Assembly (NCBI RefSeq): GCF_029623345.1
Contig: NZ_JAPYKH010000005.1
Coordinates: forward strand, 124,001-188,000
Source of the DNA: Sphingomonas phyllosphaerae
GTDB lineage: Bacteria > Pseudomonadota > Alphaproteobacteria > Sphingomonadales > Sphingomonadaceae
Reading direction: 5' to 3'
DNA: 64,000 nt
Shown here in pieces: positions 12,483 to 20,644 of the stretch. The position numbers were made by a program, and so were the translations under genes. The stretch's first letter is position 1, and every line of letters starts with the position of its first letter. Under the pieces are notes generated by a model, which ran no database searches, was not told the origin of the DNA, and was given only the letters and a program-made list of their open reading frames with translations.

Positions 12483-12605
12483 CGTCCGTCTGCTCGCTCC
12501 GTCACACCAAGAACGACGACACTCACGAAGCAGTTCTGAGCGAAAACAATGATCTGAGTAGGCAACCTCGAGCGAAGCTCAGCAAGGTGGCGCGCTCGCG
12601 TGTGG

Positions 12606-12695
<90 letters not shown>

Positions 12696-12792
12696 GCAGG
12701 CCACCCGCTTAAACGCGACGCGGCGGCGAGTGCAAGCGCTCGCTCGATTTGCGGTTTCGTGCGCCGACCCGCTGTGCCAGTAGGTCCCGACC

Positions 12793-13851
12793 ATGACAGC
12801 GGTCGCAACGCTCGCCCGCGGCATCGCCGCCACGCTCCTCCTGCTCGCCGCGCCGGCCTCCTCGGGGCAGGGTGTCGCGCCGTCGGCGGCCGATGCCGAG
12901 GCATCGGGCTTTCAGGCCTACCTGGCGCAAGTTCGCGCGCGCGCCGTTGCCGGCGGGGTGCGCTCAGCTACAGCGGACAGCGCGCTCGCCGGGCTCACCT
13001 TCAATCCGCGCGTGGTCGCACTCGACCAGCAGCAGCCCGAGGCGCGCCCCAACGCACCGGTGCCGCTGTTCGCGCCGTATCGCACCGCGCACGTCGACAC
13101 CGCGCGAATCTCACGCGGGCGCGCCGCTTACATCGCCAACCGTGCCAGGCTGGCGCGCGTCGAGGCGGAAACCGGCGTGCCCGAGCAGATCATGGTCGCG
13201 ATATGGGGGCATGAGACCAATTACGGGTCCTACACCGGCAATTTCGACTTGCTGCGCAGCCTCGCCAGCCTCGCCTATGAGGGGCGTCGCCGTCCGCTGT
13301 TCGAGGGCGAGCTGATCGCCGCGCTCAAGATGATCGATCGCGGCGTGCCGCGGTCGCAGCTGGTCGGCAGCTGGGCGGGCGCGATGGGCAACCCGCAGTT
13401 CCTGCCCTCGGTTTACCTCCGCCTTGCGCGCGACGGCGACGGCGACGGTCGGATCGACATCTGGAACTCCTCGGCCGACACGCTCGCGTCCATCGGCAAT
13501 TACTTCACCCAGGCGGGCTGGCGCGCGGGCGAGCCGTGGGGCGTCGCGGTCAGCGTCCCCGCAGGCTTCTCGCGCGCGAGCGTCGCCAACCGGCTGGTCT
13601 CGCCGCGCTGCCCGCGCGTGTTCGAGCGGCACAGCGGCTGGCGCAGTATGGCGGAGTGGCGCGCGTTGGGGTTGGCGCCGCTCGGTGGGAGCTGGCCCGG
13701 CGATCAGGTGCAGGCGGTGCTGATCGAACCCGACGGTCCCGGCGCGACTGCCTATCTGCTGACCAGTAATTATCGCGTCATCCTCGACTATAATTGTTCC
13801 AACTTCTACGCTCTGTCGGTGGGCTTGCTCGCCGACGCGATCGCGCGCTAG
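12793..13851 (+). CDS. Lytic murein transglycosylase (MltB/SLT_2 family)
   Basis: A 352-residue periplasmic enzyme with an N-terminal signal peptide (about 1-25, hydrophobic run IAATLLLLAAPA). The SLT_2 domain contains WGHETNYGSY with predicted catalytic Glu141, then GSWAGAMGNPQFLPSVY, both typical of the MltB family. The C-terminus lacks an obvious separate peptidoglycan-binding domain. There is no lipobox Cys, so it would be soluble in the periplasm rather than anchored like E. coli MltB. It cleaves glycan strands with formation of 1,6-anhydro-MurNAc. A D,D-carboxypeptidase follows, giving a cell-wall pair. Confidence 0.93.
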   Translation: MTAVATLARGIAATLLLLAAPASSGQGVAPSAADAEASGFQAYLAQVRARAVAGGVRSATADSALAGLTFNPRVVALDQQQPEARPNAPVPLFAPYRTAHVDTARISRGRAAYIANRARLARVEAETGVPEQIMVAIWGHETNYGSYTGNFDLLRSLASLAYEGRRRPLFEGELIAALKMIDRGVPRSQLVGSWAGAMGNPQFLPSVYLRLARDGDGDGRIDIWNSSADTLASIGNYFTQAGWRAGEPWGVAVSVPAGFSRASVANRLVSPRCPRVFERHSGWRSMAEWRALGLAPLGGSWPGDQVQAVLIEPDGPGATAYLLTSNYRVILDYNCSNFYALSVGLLADAIAR

Positions 13852-13914
13852 GGCGCGAGCCTCGACGCGCATCAACGCTTTTCCCACGCCTGCCATCGAA
13901 CCGGATCCCGCCCC

Positions 13915-15087
13915 ATGACCAAGCTGCTGACCGTTCTCGCGCTGCCCGCCGCCGTCCTCGCGGTCGCCTATCCCGCCATGGCGGCGGCGCCGCAGTTCGA
14001 CACGCCTGCGCCGGTCGCCTTCATGGAAGACCTGTCCTCGGGCGCGGTGCTCTACGCCAAAGATGCCGACCGCCGCATGCCGCCCGCGTCGATGGCGAAG
14101 ATGATGACGGTCTATACCGCCTTCCAGATGATCAAGTCGGGCGACCTCAAGCTGTCGACCGAATATGAGGTCCGGCCCGAGACCTGGAAGCGCTGGCACG
14201 GGCCCGCGGCCGGGTCGACCATGTTCCTCTCGGTCGGCGAGCGCGTGTCGGTGGCGAACCTGCTGTACGGCATCGTCACGCTGTCGGGGAACGACGCGTG
14301 CGTCGTGCTCGCCGAAGGTGCGTCGGGCACGGAGCAGGCCTTCACCGAGCGCATGAACGAGAACGCCCAGAAGCTCGGGCTGACCAACAGCCATTTCGGC
14401 ACCTCGAACGGCTGGCCCGACGGCGGCATCACCTATGTCACCGCGCGCGACCTCGCCAAGCTCGCTGCCGCGACGATCACCGAGTTCCCGCAGCTCTACA
14501 AGCAGTTCTACTCGCGCCGCGATTTCACCTGGGGCAAGACGATGGGCGCGGGCGCCGCGATCACCCAGGCCAATCGTGATCCGTTGCTGGGCCGCGTCGC
14601 CGGCGCGGACGGGCTCAAGACCGGCCACACCGACGAGGCGGGCTATGGCTTCACCGGCTCGGCCGAGCAGAACGGGCGCCGGCTGGTGATGGTGGTCGCG
14701 GGGTTGACCAGCTTCAACCAGCGCGCGCAGGAATCCATCCGCTTCATGGAATGGGGCTTCCGCGCCTGGCAGGCGCGCCCGGTGGTGAAGGCGGGCAAGT
14801 CGGTCGGCACCGCCGCGGTGCAGCTGGGGGATGCCAGCGAGGTCGAGCTGGTTGCGCCCAAGGCGCTGGCGGTGACCGTGCCCTCGGGCACGCGCCCGCA
14901 GCTCTCCGGCAAGATCGTTTATGACGGTCCAGTGAAGGCACCGATCAAGCAGGGCGCGCATATCGCGGATCTCGTCGTCTCCGCACCCGGTCTGCCCGAG
15001 CAGCGCATGCCGCTGGTGGCGGCGCGCGACGTCGGCCAAGCGGGCTTCTTCGGGCGCGCCATGGCGGGCCTGCGCGGCCTGTTCTGA
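13915..15087 (+). CDS. dacC: D-alanyl-D-alanine carboxypeptidase (PBP5/6 type)
   Basis: A 390-residue low-molecular-mass penicillin-binding protein. The signal peptide ends near AMAAAP (about residue 25). The catalytic motifs are SMAK (Ser59, Lys62), SGN at 124-126 and KTG at 235-237. The C-terminal PBP5_C-like domain ends in a short basic, amphipathic tail (GQAGFFGRAMAGLRGLF) that could anchor it to the inner membrane. It trims the terminal D-Ala of pentapeptides. The choice of the dacC name over dacA is not certain. The stop and the tmk start share one base (TGATG). Confidence 0.93.
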   Translation: MTKLLTVLALPAAVLAVAYPAMAAAPQFDTPAPVAFMEDLSSGAVLYAKDADRRMPPASMAKMMTVYTAFQMIKSGDLKLSTEYEVRPETWKRWHGPAAGSTMFLSVGERVSVANLLYGIVTLSGNDACVVLAEGASGTEQAFTERMNENAQKLGLTNSHFGTSNGWPDGGITYVTARDLAKLAAATITEFPQLYKQFYSRRDFTWGKTMGAGAAITQANRDPLLGRVAGADGLKTGHTDEAGYGFTGSAEQNGRRLVMVVAGLTSFNQRAQESIRFMEWGFRAWQARPVVKAGKSVGTAAVQLGDASEVELVAPKALAVTVPSGTRPQLSGKIVYDGPVKAPIKQGAHIADLVVSAPGLPEQRMPLVAARDVGQAGFFGRAMAGLRGLF

Positions 15088-15716
15088 TGCCGCGGGGGCG
15101 CTTCCTCAGCCTGGAGGGTGGGGAAGGGGCCGGCAAGTCGACCCAGGCGCGCGCGCTTGCCGCGGCGCTGCGTCAGCGCGGCGTCGACGCCGTCGTAACG
15201 CGCGAGCCCGGCGGCAGTCCGGGCGCCGAGGCGATCCGCGCGCTGCTGCTGGAGGGCGAGCCGGGTCGGTGGAGCGCGCGCGCCGAGACCTTGCTGTTCG
15301 CCGCGGCGCGTGCGGATCATGTCGAAAAGGTGATCCGGCCGGCGCTGGACGCGGGTCGTTGGGTAATCTGCGACCGCTTCGTCGACTCGACGCGGGCCTA
15401 TCAGGGCGTGGCCGGCGGGATCGACGACGCCGACGTGCTGGCGCTCCATGCCTTCGGCAGCGAGGGACTGCTGCCGGACCGCACCTTCCTGCTGACGCTA
15501 CCACTCGCGCTCGGTGCCGAACGGGCGGCACGACGGGATCGCGGCGAAAGCGATCGTTTCGCCGCGCGCGGGTCTGACTTTCACGCCGCCGTCGCCACCG
15601 CCTTCGAGCGTTTCGGCGCTGCCGAATCCGAGCGCTTCCGCTCCATCGACGCCTCGCAGCCGCCCGAGGCGGTGACCGCCGCGATCCTGGCCGAGCTGGC
15701 GGACTTGGTGCCGTGA
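15087..15716 (+). CDS. tmk: Thymidylate kinase (dTMP kinase)
   Basis: A 209-residue kinase that phosphorylates dTMP to dTDP. The P-loop EGGEGAGKST lies near residue 10. REPGGSPGAE, DRFVDSTRAYQG and the LID segment RRDRGESDRF (Arg-rich, as in bacterial type enzymes) follow in order. It starts on the last base of the upstream stop and overlaps holB by 4 bases (GTGA). The tmk-holB pairing is widespread in bacteria. Confidence 0.96.
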   Translation: MPRGRFLSLEGGEGAGKSTQARALAAALRQRGVDAVVTREPGGSPGAEAIRALLLEGEPGRWSARAETLLFAAARADHVEKVIRPALDAGRWVICDRFVDSTRAYQGVAGGIDDADVLALHAFGSEGLLPDRTFLLTLPLALGAERAARRDRGESDRFAARGSDFHAAVATAFERFGAAESERFRSIDASQPPEAVTAAILAELADLVP

Positions 15717-16702
15717 CCACGCTACGCGGCCATCGCGCCGCGATCGACGCCTTCAGCGCGGCGCTGCGCGGCGGCAATGTCCATCATGCCTGGCTGCTCG
15801 CCGGTCCCGAGGGGGTCGGCAAGGCCACGTTCGCACGCGCCGCCGCGGCCCGACTGCTCGCCGAAGCGATGAGTCCGGGACAGCTCGCTCCCGGTCTCGC
15901 CGTCCCGCTTGAGCATCGCACCGCCACGCTGCTCGCCGCGGGTTCGCACCCCGACTATCGCGAGCTGCGCCGCCTGCCGAAGAAGGACAAGGAGGACGAG
16001 CTGGCGCGCTCGATCACGGTCGACCAGGTGAGGGCGCTCGGCCCGTTCCTCGGCACGATGCCGTCGCTGTCGCCCCGCCGCGCGATCGTGATCGACGCCG
16101 CTGACGATCTCGAGCGCCCCGGCGCCTCCAATGCGCTGCTCAAGAGCCTGGAGGAGCCCCCCGCGGGGACAGTGTTCCTGCTCGTCAGCCACGCGCCCGG
16201 GCGGCTGCTCGCCACGATCCGCTCGCGCTGCCGGGTGCTGCGCTTCGAGCCGCTCGGCGACGAGGACATGGCGGCCGTGCTACGCGCAGCGCTGCCCGAC
16301 GCTGATCCCGATGAGGTCGCCGCACTCGTGAGTGCGGGCGACGGGTCGCCTGGGCGCGCGCTCGGCTATGCCGGGCTCGATCTCGGCGCGATCGAGCAGA
16401 CGTTGGGCGAAATCGCGCGCGACGGCGACCCAACGCTGACGCGTCGCGGTGCGCTCGCCAAGTCGCTCGCGCTCAAGGCGGCGCAGCCGCGCTACGAGGC
16501 GTTTCTCGACCGCGTGCCGACGCTGATCGCATGCGCCGCGGCGACCCGCGTCGGCGCCGACCTGCGCGCCGCGCTCGACGGCTATGACGAGGCGCGCTCG
16601 GTCGCCGCCGCGGCACGCGCGCTGTCGCTTGACCAGCAGGGCACCGTCTATGAGCTCGCCGGCATCGTCGCGCGGCTGGCATCGCGCGAGGGAGAGCGTT
16701 AG
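15713..16702 (+). CDS. holB: DNA polymerase III subunit delta'
   Basis: A 329-residue clamp-loader subunit of the AAA+ fold. It has a P-loop GPEGVGKATFARA, then ITVDQVRALGPFL, RRAIVIDAADDLERPGASNALLKSLEEPPAGTVF-like core features and the sensor RSRCRVL. The zinc-binding cysteines seen in some DnaX-related subunits are not evident. The GTG start overlaps the tmk stop. Confidence 0.93.
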   Translation: MTTLRGHRAAIDAFSAALRGGNVHHAWLLAGPEGVGKATFARAAAARLLAEAMSPGQLAPGLAVPLEHRTATLLAAGSHPDYRELRRLPKKDKEDELARSITVDQVRALGPFLGTMPSLSPRRAIVIDAADDLERPGASNALLKSLEEPPAGTVFLLVSHAPGRLLATIRSRCRVLRFEPLGDEDMAAVLRAALPDADPDEVAALVSAGDGSPGRALGYAGLDLGAIEQTLGEIARDGDPTLTRRGALAKSLALKAAQPRYEAFLDRVPTLIACAAATRVGADLRAALDGYDEARSVAAAARALSLDQQGTVYELAGIVARLASREGER

Positions 16703-16712
16703 GAGGCGCGGC

Positions 16713-18263
16713 ATGGGCGACCCCTTCTATATCACCACCGCGATCAGCTATCCCAATGGCCGCCCGCATATCGGCCATGCCTATGAGGCAATCGCCGCCG
16801 ACGCGATCGCGCGCTTCCAGCGCCAGGCCGGACGCGACGTGCGCTTCCAGACCGGCACCGACGAGCACGGGCTCAAGATGGTCCAGACGGCACGCGACCG
16901 CGGCGTCGAGGTGCGTGCGCTCGCGGACGAGATGTCGGGCTATTTCAAGGCAATGTGCGACAGACTTGCGATCAGCTACGATCGTTTCATTCGCACCACC
17001 GACGCGGATCATCACCGCGCCAGCCAAGCGATCTGGCAGGCGATGGCGGACGCCGGCGACCTCTACCTCGACCGCTACGAGGGCTGGTATTCGATCCGCG
17101 ACGAGGCCTTCTACGACGAGAAGGAGCTGGTCGACGGGGAAGGGGGGGCGAAGCTGTCGCCGCAGGGCACGCCGGTGACCTGGACCGCCGAAGAGACATG
17201 GTTCTTTCGCCTGTCCAAATACCAGCAGCCGCTGCTCGACTTCTACGCGGCGAACCCGGACTTCATCCGCCCCGAGGCGCGGCGCAACGAAATCCTGCGC
17301 TTCGTCGAGGGCGGGCTGTCCGACCTGTCGGTGTCGCGCACCAGCTTCGACTGGGGCGTGGCGGTGCCGGGCAGTCCGGGCCACGTCATGTACGTCTGGG
17401 TCGACGCGCTGACCAACTATCTCACCGGGGCCGGCTATCCCGACGGCGAGCTGCGCTACTGGCCGGCGGACCTGCATCTGATCGGCAAGGACATCGTGCG
17501 CTTCCACGCGGTCTACTGGCCGGCGTTCCTGATGTCGGCCGGGATTGCGCTGCCTAAGACGGTGTTCGGCCATGGCTTCCTGCTCCATCGCGGCGAGAAG
17601 ATGTCGAAGAGCCTCGGCAATGTCGTCGATCCGCTCGATCTCGCCGAGGCGTTCGGGGTCGACGGGCTGCGCTATTTTCTGCTGCGCGAAGTCAGTTTCG
17701 GCCAGGACGGCAGCTACTCGGCCGAGGCGATCGTCATGCGCGTCAACGCCGAGCTGGCGAACGCGTTCGGCAATCTGGCGCAGCGGACGCTGTCGTTCAT
17801 CGCCAAGAACCTTGGCGGCGCCTTCCCGGACGCCGGCCGCGCCGACGAGGCCGACGCGCAGCTGATCGAGGAGGTGGTCGTCGCCTGCGCCGCGCTACGC
17901 GCGGGGTTCACCGACCTGCTGCTCAGCCAGGGAGTCGAGGCATGGCTGCGCGGCGTCTTCGCGTGCAACCAATATATCGACGCGCAGGCGCCCTGGTCGC
18001 TGCGCAAGACCGACCCCGAGCGGATGCACGCCGTGCTGCGCACGCTGGTGCGCGCGATCCGCACGCTCGCGATCGCGATCCTGCCCGTGGTGCCCGAGGG
18101 CGCGGGAAGCGTGCTCGACCAGATCGGCGCTGACGAGCGCGACCATGCCGCGATCGACGACGACGACTGGTATCAGCGCCGTTTCGACGCCGGTGGGGTG
18201 ATCGCACCGCCGACTCCGGCCTTCCCGCGGCTCGAACTGCCCGCCGCGACGGAGCCCGCCTGA
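16713..18263 (+). CDS. metG: Methionyl-tRNA synthetase
   Basis: A 516-residue class I synthetase. The HIGH signature reads PHIGHA at 18-23, and KMSKS reads EKMSKSLGN near 295. It is the short form without the C-terminal tRNA-binding extension and without an obvious zinc knuckle. The start is decided by a strong ribosome binding site, AGGAGG at 16701-16706, six bases before the ATG at 16713. The frame is open back to 16584, but that would run through the end of holB. Confidence 0.97.
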   Translation: MGDPFYITTAISYPNGRPHIGHAYEAIAADAIARFQRQAGRDVRFQTGTDEHGLKMVQTARDRGVEVRALADEMSGYFKAMCDRLAISYDRFIRTTDADHHRASQAIWQAMADAGDLYLDRYEGWYSIRDEAFYDEKELVDGEGGAKLSPQGTPVTWTAEETWFFRLSKYQQPLLDFYAANPDFIRPEARRNEILRFVEGGLSDLSVSRTSFDWGVAVPGSPGHVMYVWVDALTNYLTGAGYPDGELRYWPADLHLIGKDIVRFHAVYWPAFLMSAGIALPKTVFGHGFLLHRGEKMSKSLGNVVDPLDLAEAFGVDGLRYFLLREVSFGQDGSYSAEAIVMRVNAELANAFGNLAQRTLSFIAKNLGGAFPDAGRADEADAQLIEEVVVACAALRAGFTDLLLSQGVEAWLRGVFACNQYIDAQAPWSLRKTDPERMHAVLRTLVRAIRTLAIAILPVVPEGAGSVLDQIGADERDHAAIDDDDWYQRRFDAGGVIAPPTPAFPRLELPAATEPA

Positions 18264-19042
18264 TGCTCGCCGACAGCCACTGCCACCTCAATTACGAGGG
18301 CCTGTTCGAGCAGCAAGCCGCGGTGCTCGAGCGCGCGCGCGCGCGCGGCGTCACCGCGGTGCTCAACATCGCCACGCGCGAGCGCGAGTGGGACGCGGTG
18401 CTCGCCACCGCCGAGCGCGAGCCCGACGTCTGGGCGAGCGTCGGCATCCATCCGCACGAGGCGGACCAGCACCCGCACATCGACACCGCGAAGCTGGTCG
18501 AGCGCGCGCGCCACCCGCGCGTGGTCGGCATCGGCGAGAGCGGACTCGACTATCATTACGACCATTCCGACCGCCAGCGGCAACAGGCGAGCTTCCGCGC
18601 GCATATTGCCGCGGCGCGCGAGAGCGGCACGCCGATTATCGTCCACACCCGCGACGCGGAGGAGGATACGGCCGCGATCCTGCGCGAAGCGATGGAGCAG
18701 GGGGCTTATACCGGCGTGATCCATTGCTTCACCGCCAGCGACCGGTTCGCGGATCAGGCGCTCGAGCTCGGTATGTTTATCTCGATCTCCGGCATCGTCA
18801 CCTTCCGCAACGCCGAGGCATTGCGCGCCACCGCGGCGCGGATCCCGCGCGAACGTCTGCTGATCGAGACCGACGCGCCGTTCCTCGCGCCTGTGCCGCA
18901 TCGCGGCAAAAACGGCGAGCCTGGCTTCGTTGCCGATACCGCCGCCTTCCTGGCCCGGCTCCGCGGCGAAGATGTCGAGGAATTTCAGCGCTATACCGCT
19001 GAAAACTTCTACGCACTCTTCAGCAAAGCGCGGCCGGCGTGA
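18263..19042 (+). CDS. tatD: TatD family metal-dependent DNase
   Basis: A 259-residue TIM-barrel hydrolase. Metal ligands are visible as DSHCH near the N-terminus, GESGLDYHYDH, IVHTRDA, IHCFTAS and ETDAPFLAP. Family members have 3'-5' exonuclease or related nuclease activity in the cytoplasm. The ATG shares its first base with the metG stop (TGATG). The stop overlaps the GTG of the next gene. Confidence 0.93.
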   Translation: MLADSHCHLNYEGLFEQQAAVLERARARGVTAVLNIATREREWDAVLATAEREPDVWASVGIHPHEADQHPHIDTAKLVERARHPRVVGIGESGLDYHYDHSDRQRQQASFRAHIAAARESGTPIIVHTRDAEEDTAAILREAMEQGAYTGVIHCFTASDRFADQALELGMFISISGIVTFRNAEALRATAARIPRERLLIETDAPFLAPVPHRGKNGEPGFVADTAAFLARLRGEDVEEFQRYTAENFYALFSKARPA

Positions 19043-19803
19043 AGGTTCGCATCCTCGGCTCGGGCACGTCGTCGGGGGTTCCGCGGATCGGAGGCGACTG
19101 GGGCGACTGCGATCCGGCCGAGCCGCGCAATCGCCGTACCCGCTCCTCGCTACTGGTCGAGCATGACGGCGTGCGCGTCCTCGTCGACACCAGCCCTGAC
19201 ATGCGCGCGCAGCTGCTCGCAGCTGAAATCGGGCAGGTCGACGCAGTGATCTGGACGCACCAGCACGCCGATCATGTCTTCGGCATCGACGACCTCCGCC
19301 AGGTCTATCATGCGCTCGGCCACCCCGTGCCGGGCTATGCGCGCGAGGGCTGCGCGGCGGCACTGCGCCAGCAGTTCGCGTATGTCTTCAAGGGTGCCGG
19401 CGGCTATCCGCCGACCGTCGAGCTCGCGCTGCTGCCCGATCGGCTCGGCATCGGCGGCCTGACGGTCGAGGTCGTCGACCAGCCGCACGGCTCGATCAGC
19501 TCGGCCGGGCTACGCTTCACCGCGGCCGGGTACTCGATCGGCTATGCCACCGACATCAGCGGCATGACCGCGGCGATGCGCGAGCTGTACCGCGGCGTCG
19601 ACGTCTGGATCGTCGACGCGCTGCGTCGCCGGCCGCATCCGACTCATCCCGATCTCGCCACCGTGCTCGGCTGGGTCGAGGAACTGCGCCCGGCGCGGAC
19701 GGTGCTGGTCCATATGGATCAGTCGATGGACTATGCCGGACTGCGCGCCGAGCTGCCCGGCGGCGTCGAGCCTGGCTATGACGGCTGGGAGGTTACGGGG
19801 TGA
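19039..19803 (+). CDS. MBL-fold metallo-hydrolase (PhnP-like)
   Basis: A 254-residue metallo-beta-lactamase-fold protein. The zinc motif is THQHADHVFGIDDLR, the family HxHxDH signature, with ATDIS and LVHMDQS supplying later ligands. The N-terminal LGSGTSSGVPRIGGDWGDC resembles the PhnP phosphodiesterase subgroup. Its substrate here is unknown, and no phosphonate genes are nearby. Position after metG and tatD is conserved in many alphaproteobacteria. GTG start, overlapping the tatD stop by 4 bases. Confidence 0.9.
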   Translation: MKVRILGSGTSSGVPRIGGDWGDCDPAEPRNRRTRSSLLVEHDGVRVLVDTSPDMRAQLLAAEIGQVDAVIWTHQHADHVFGIDDLRQVYHALGHPVPGYAREGCAAALRQQFAYVFKGAGGYPPTVELALLPDRLGIGGLTVEVVDQPHGSISSAGLRFTAAGYSIGYATDISGMTAAMRELYRGVDVWIVDALRRRPHPTHPDLATVLGWVEELRPARTVLVHMDQSMDYAGLRAELPGGVEPGYDGWEVTG

Positions 19804-19964
19804 GCGAGCGTCTGGGCGCCGCCCTGATACTGCTGCTCGTGCTGGTGCTGCCGCTATCCGCGCTGGTTACCCGACGCATGCCGGGGCAGACGATGCTCCG
19901 CTACGCGCTGGCATGGGGTGGGCTCTTCATCGCCTTGTTCGCGATCGCCACATACTTTACATAA
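19800..19964 (+). CDS. Small membrane protein, 54 residues, unknown function
   Basis: A frame starting at GTG 19800, which overlaps the MBL stop as GTGA, so it is probably coupled. It encodes MSERLGAALILLLVLVLPL, then an Arg-Arg loop (VTRRMPGQTM) and a second hydrophobic segment (ALAWGGLFIALFAIATYF). That predicts two membrane helices with a positively charged turn. Third codon positions are mainly G or C. The last three codons and the TAA lie inside the candidate dif site, so the C-terminal residues are partly fixed by that site. Confidence 0.7.
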   Translation: MSERLGAALILLLVLVLPLSALVTRRMPGQTMLRYALAWGGLFIALFAIATYFT

Positions 19965-19981
19965 TACATATTATCGATTTC
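19954..19981 (-). other. dif: Candidate chromosome-dimer resolution site dif (XerC/XerD site)
   Basis: Read on the minus strand, 28 bases split into an 11-base XerC-like arm GAAATCGATAA, a 6-base centre TATGTA and an 11-base XerD-like arm TTATGTAAAGT. The XerD arm differs by one base from the B. subtilis dif arm (TTATGTAAACT) and shares TTATGT with E. coli dif. The inner arms form the palindrome ATAATA-CA-TATTAT in otherwise GC-rich DNA. All GGGNAGGG octamers I found in the window point toward it. It overlaps the stop of the 54-residue gene upstream. Confidence 0.8.
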
Positions 19982-20013
19982 GCTCATGCGCGGCCGCTCG
20001 TGGCAACGAGGAG

Positions 20014-20502
20014 ATGCTGGCGTCCACTAGCGCCTACTTGCGGGCGTCCCGAGCATTGTGGCAGCGCCTTACCGTAACGATGGCGGACGTACCGGTGATG
20101 GGATTACGCCTGATGGGTGTCGCCTTTGTCGCGTTTCTCGGTGCCGTTGTCGCGCTCGATCGATATAGCGCGGCGGGTTTGCAGATCGCACGCGACGAAT
20201 GTCGACGTCAGGGCATATTGCGCATCTATGACCGGGAACTTTGGCAAACACTTGTGAAACATGCCGAAAAGCGCCGGCGGCTGACCAAAACGTCCCGCGA
20301 CATGCAGCCCGACGGACGCTTCGATCGCACTATCTATCAACTACATCTCGACGGCAAGCTGGTGGCCGAGTTGCATCTACTTCGCTTCACGCCGGTCTCC
20401 GTCAGCTCCAAACTCGGCCTTCCTCACCGCTTGAACGTCTACACCTGTGCCTGGAACGAACGACGCGATCAGTTCATGGCGCTAGCGCCGTTATTCACAT
20501 GA
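20014..20502 (+). CDS. Orphan membrane-anchored protein, unknown function
   Basis: About 162 residues from the ATG at 20014; ATGs at 20080 and 20098 are alternatives and none has a well-spaced ribosome binding site. One membrane segment (LMGVAFVAFLGAVVAL) precedes a charged domain containing RDECRRQG, KHAEKRRRLTK and VYTCAWNERRDQF. Base composition is lower in GC than the neighbours (about 55% in the line 20221-20280). I do not recognise a family. It lies directly beside the dif candidate, which suggests acquired DNA. Confidence 0.55.
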   Translation: MLASTSAYLRASRALWQRLTVTMADVPVMGLRLMGVAFVAFLGAVVALDRYSAAGLQIARDECRRQGILRIYDRELWQTLVKHAEKRRRLTKTSRDMQPDGRFDRTIYQLHLDGKLVAELHLLRFTPVSVSSKLGLPHRLNVYTCAWNERRDQFMALAPLFT

Positions 20503-20644
20503 CGCATTCGACCTTGTCATGACGCACCGGGTTGCCGACGCCGCTACGTACAAACCCGTCTTCGTCCGAGCGGCGATCATTCCGCATGGATATTAGCCTC
20601 CCCACGCGCGCTATGTCGGTTTCGCAACCAGCATGAGGGCTGAC

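Noticed and set aside
19960-19974. AT-rich palindrome read as a repressor operator
   Set aside because: The flanks extend it to an 11-6-11 dif layout with an XerD-type arm; an operator would not explain that or the octamer polarity.
20498-20526. CATGACGCA direct repeat (20498-20506 and 20518-20526) as an insertion scar
   Set aside because: Nine bases only, spaced 11 apart with no element between; likely chance.
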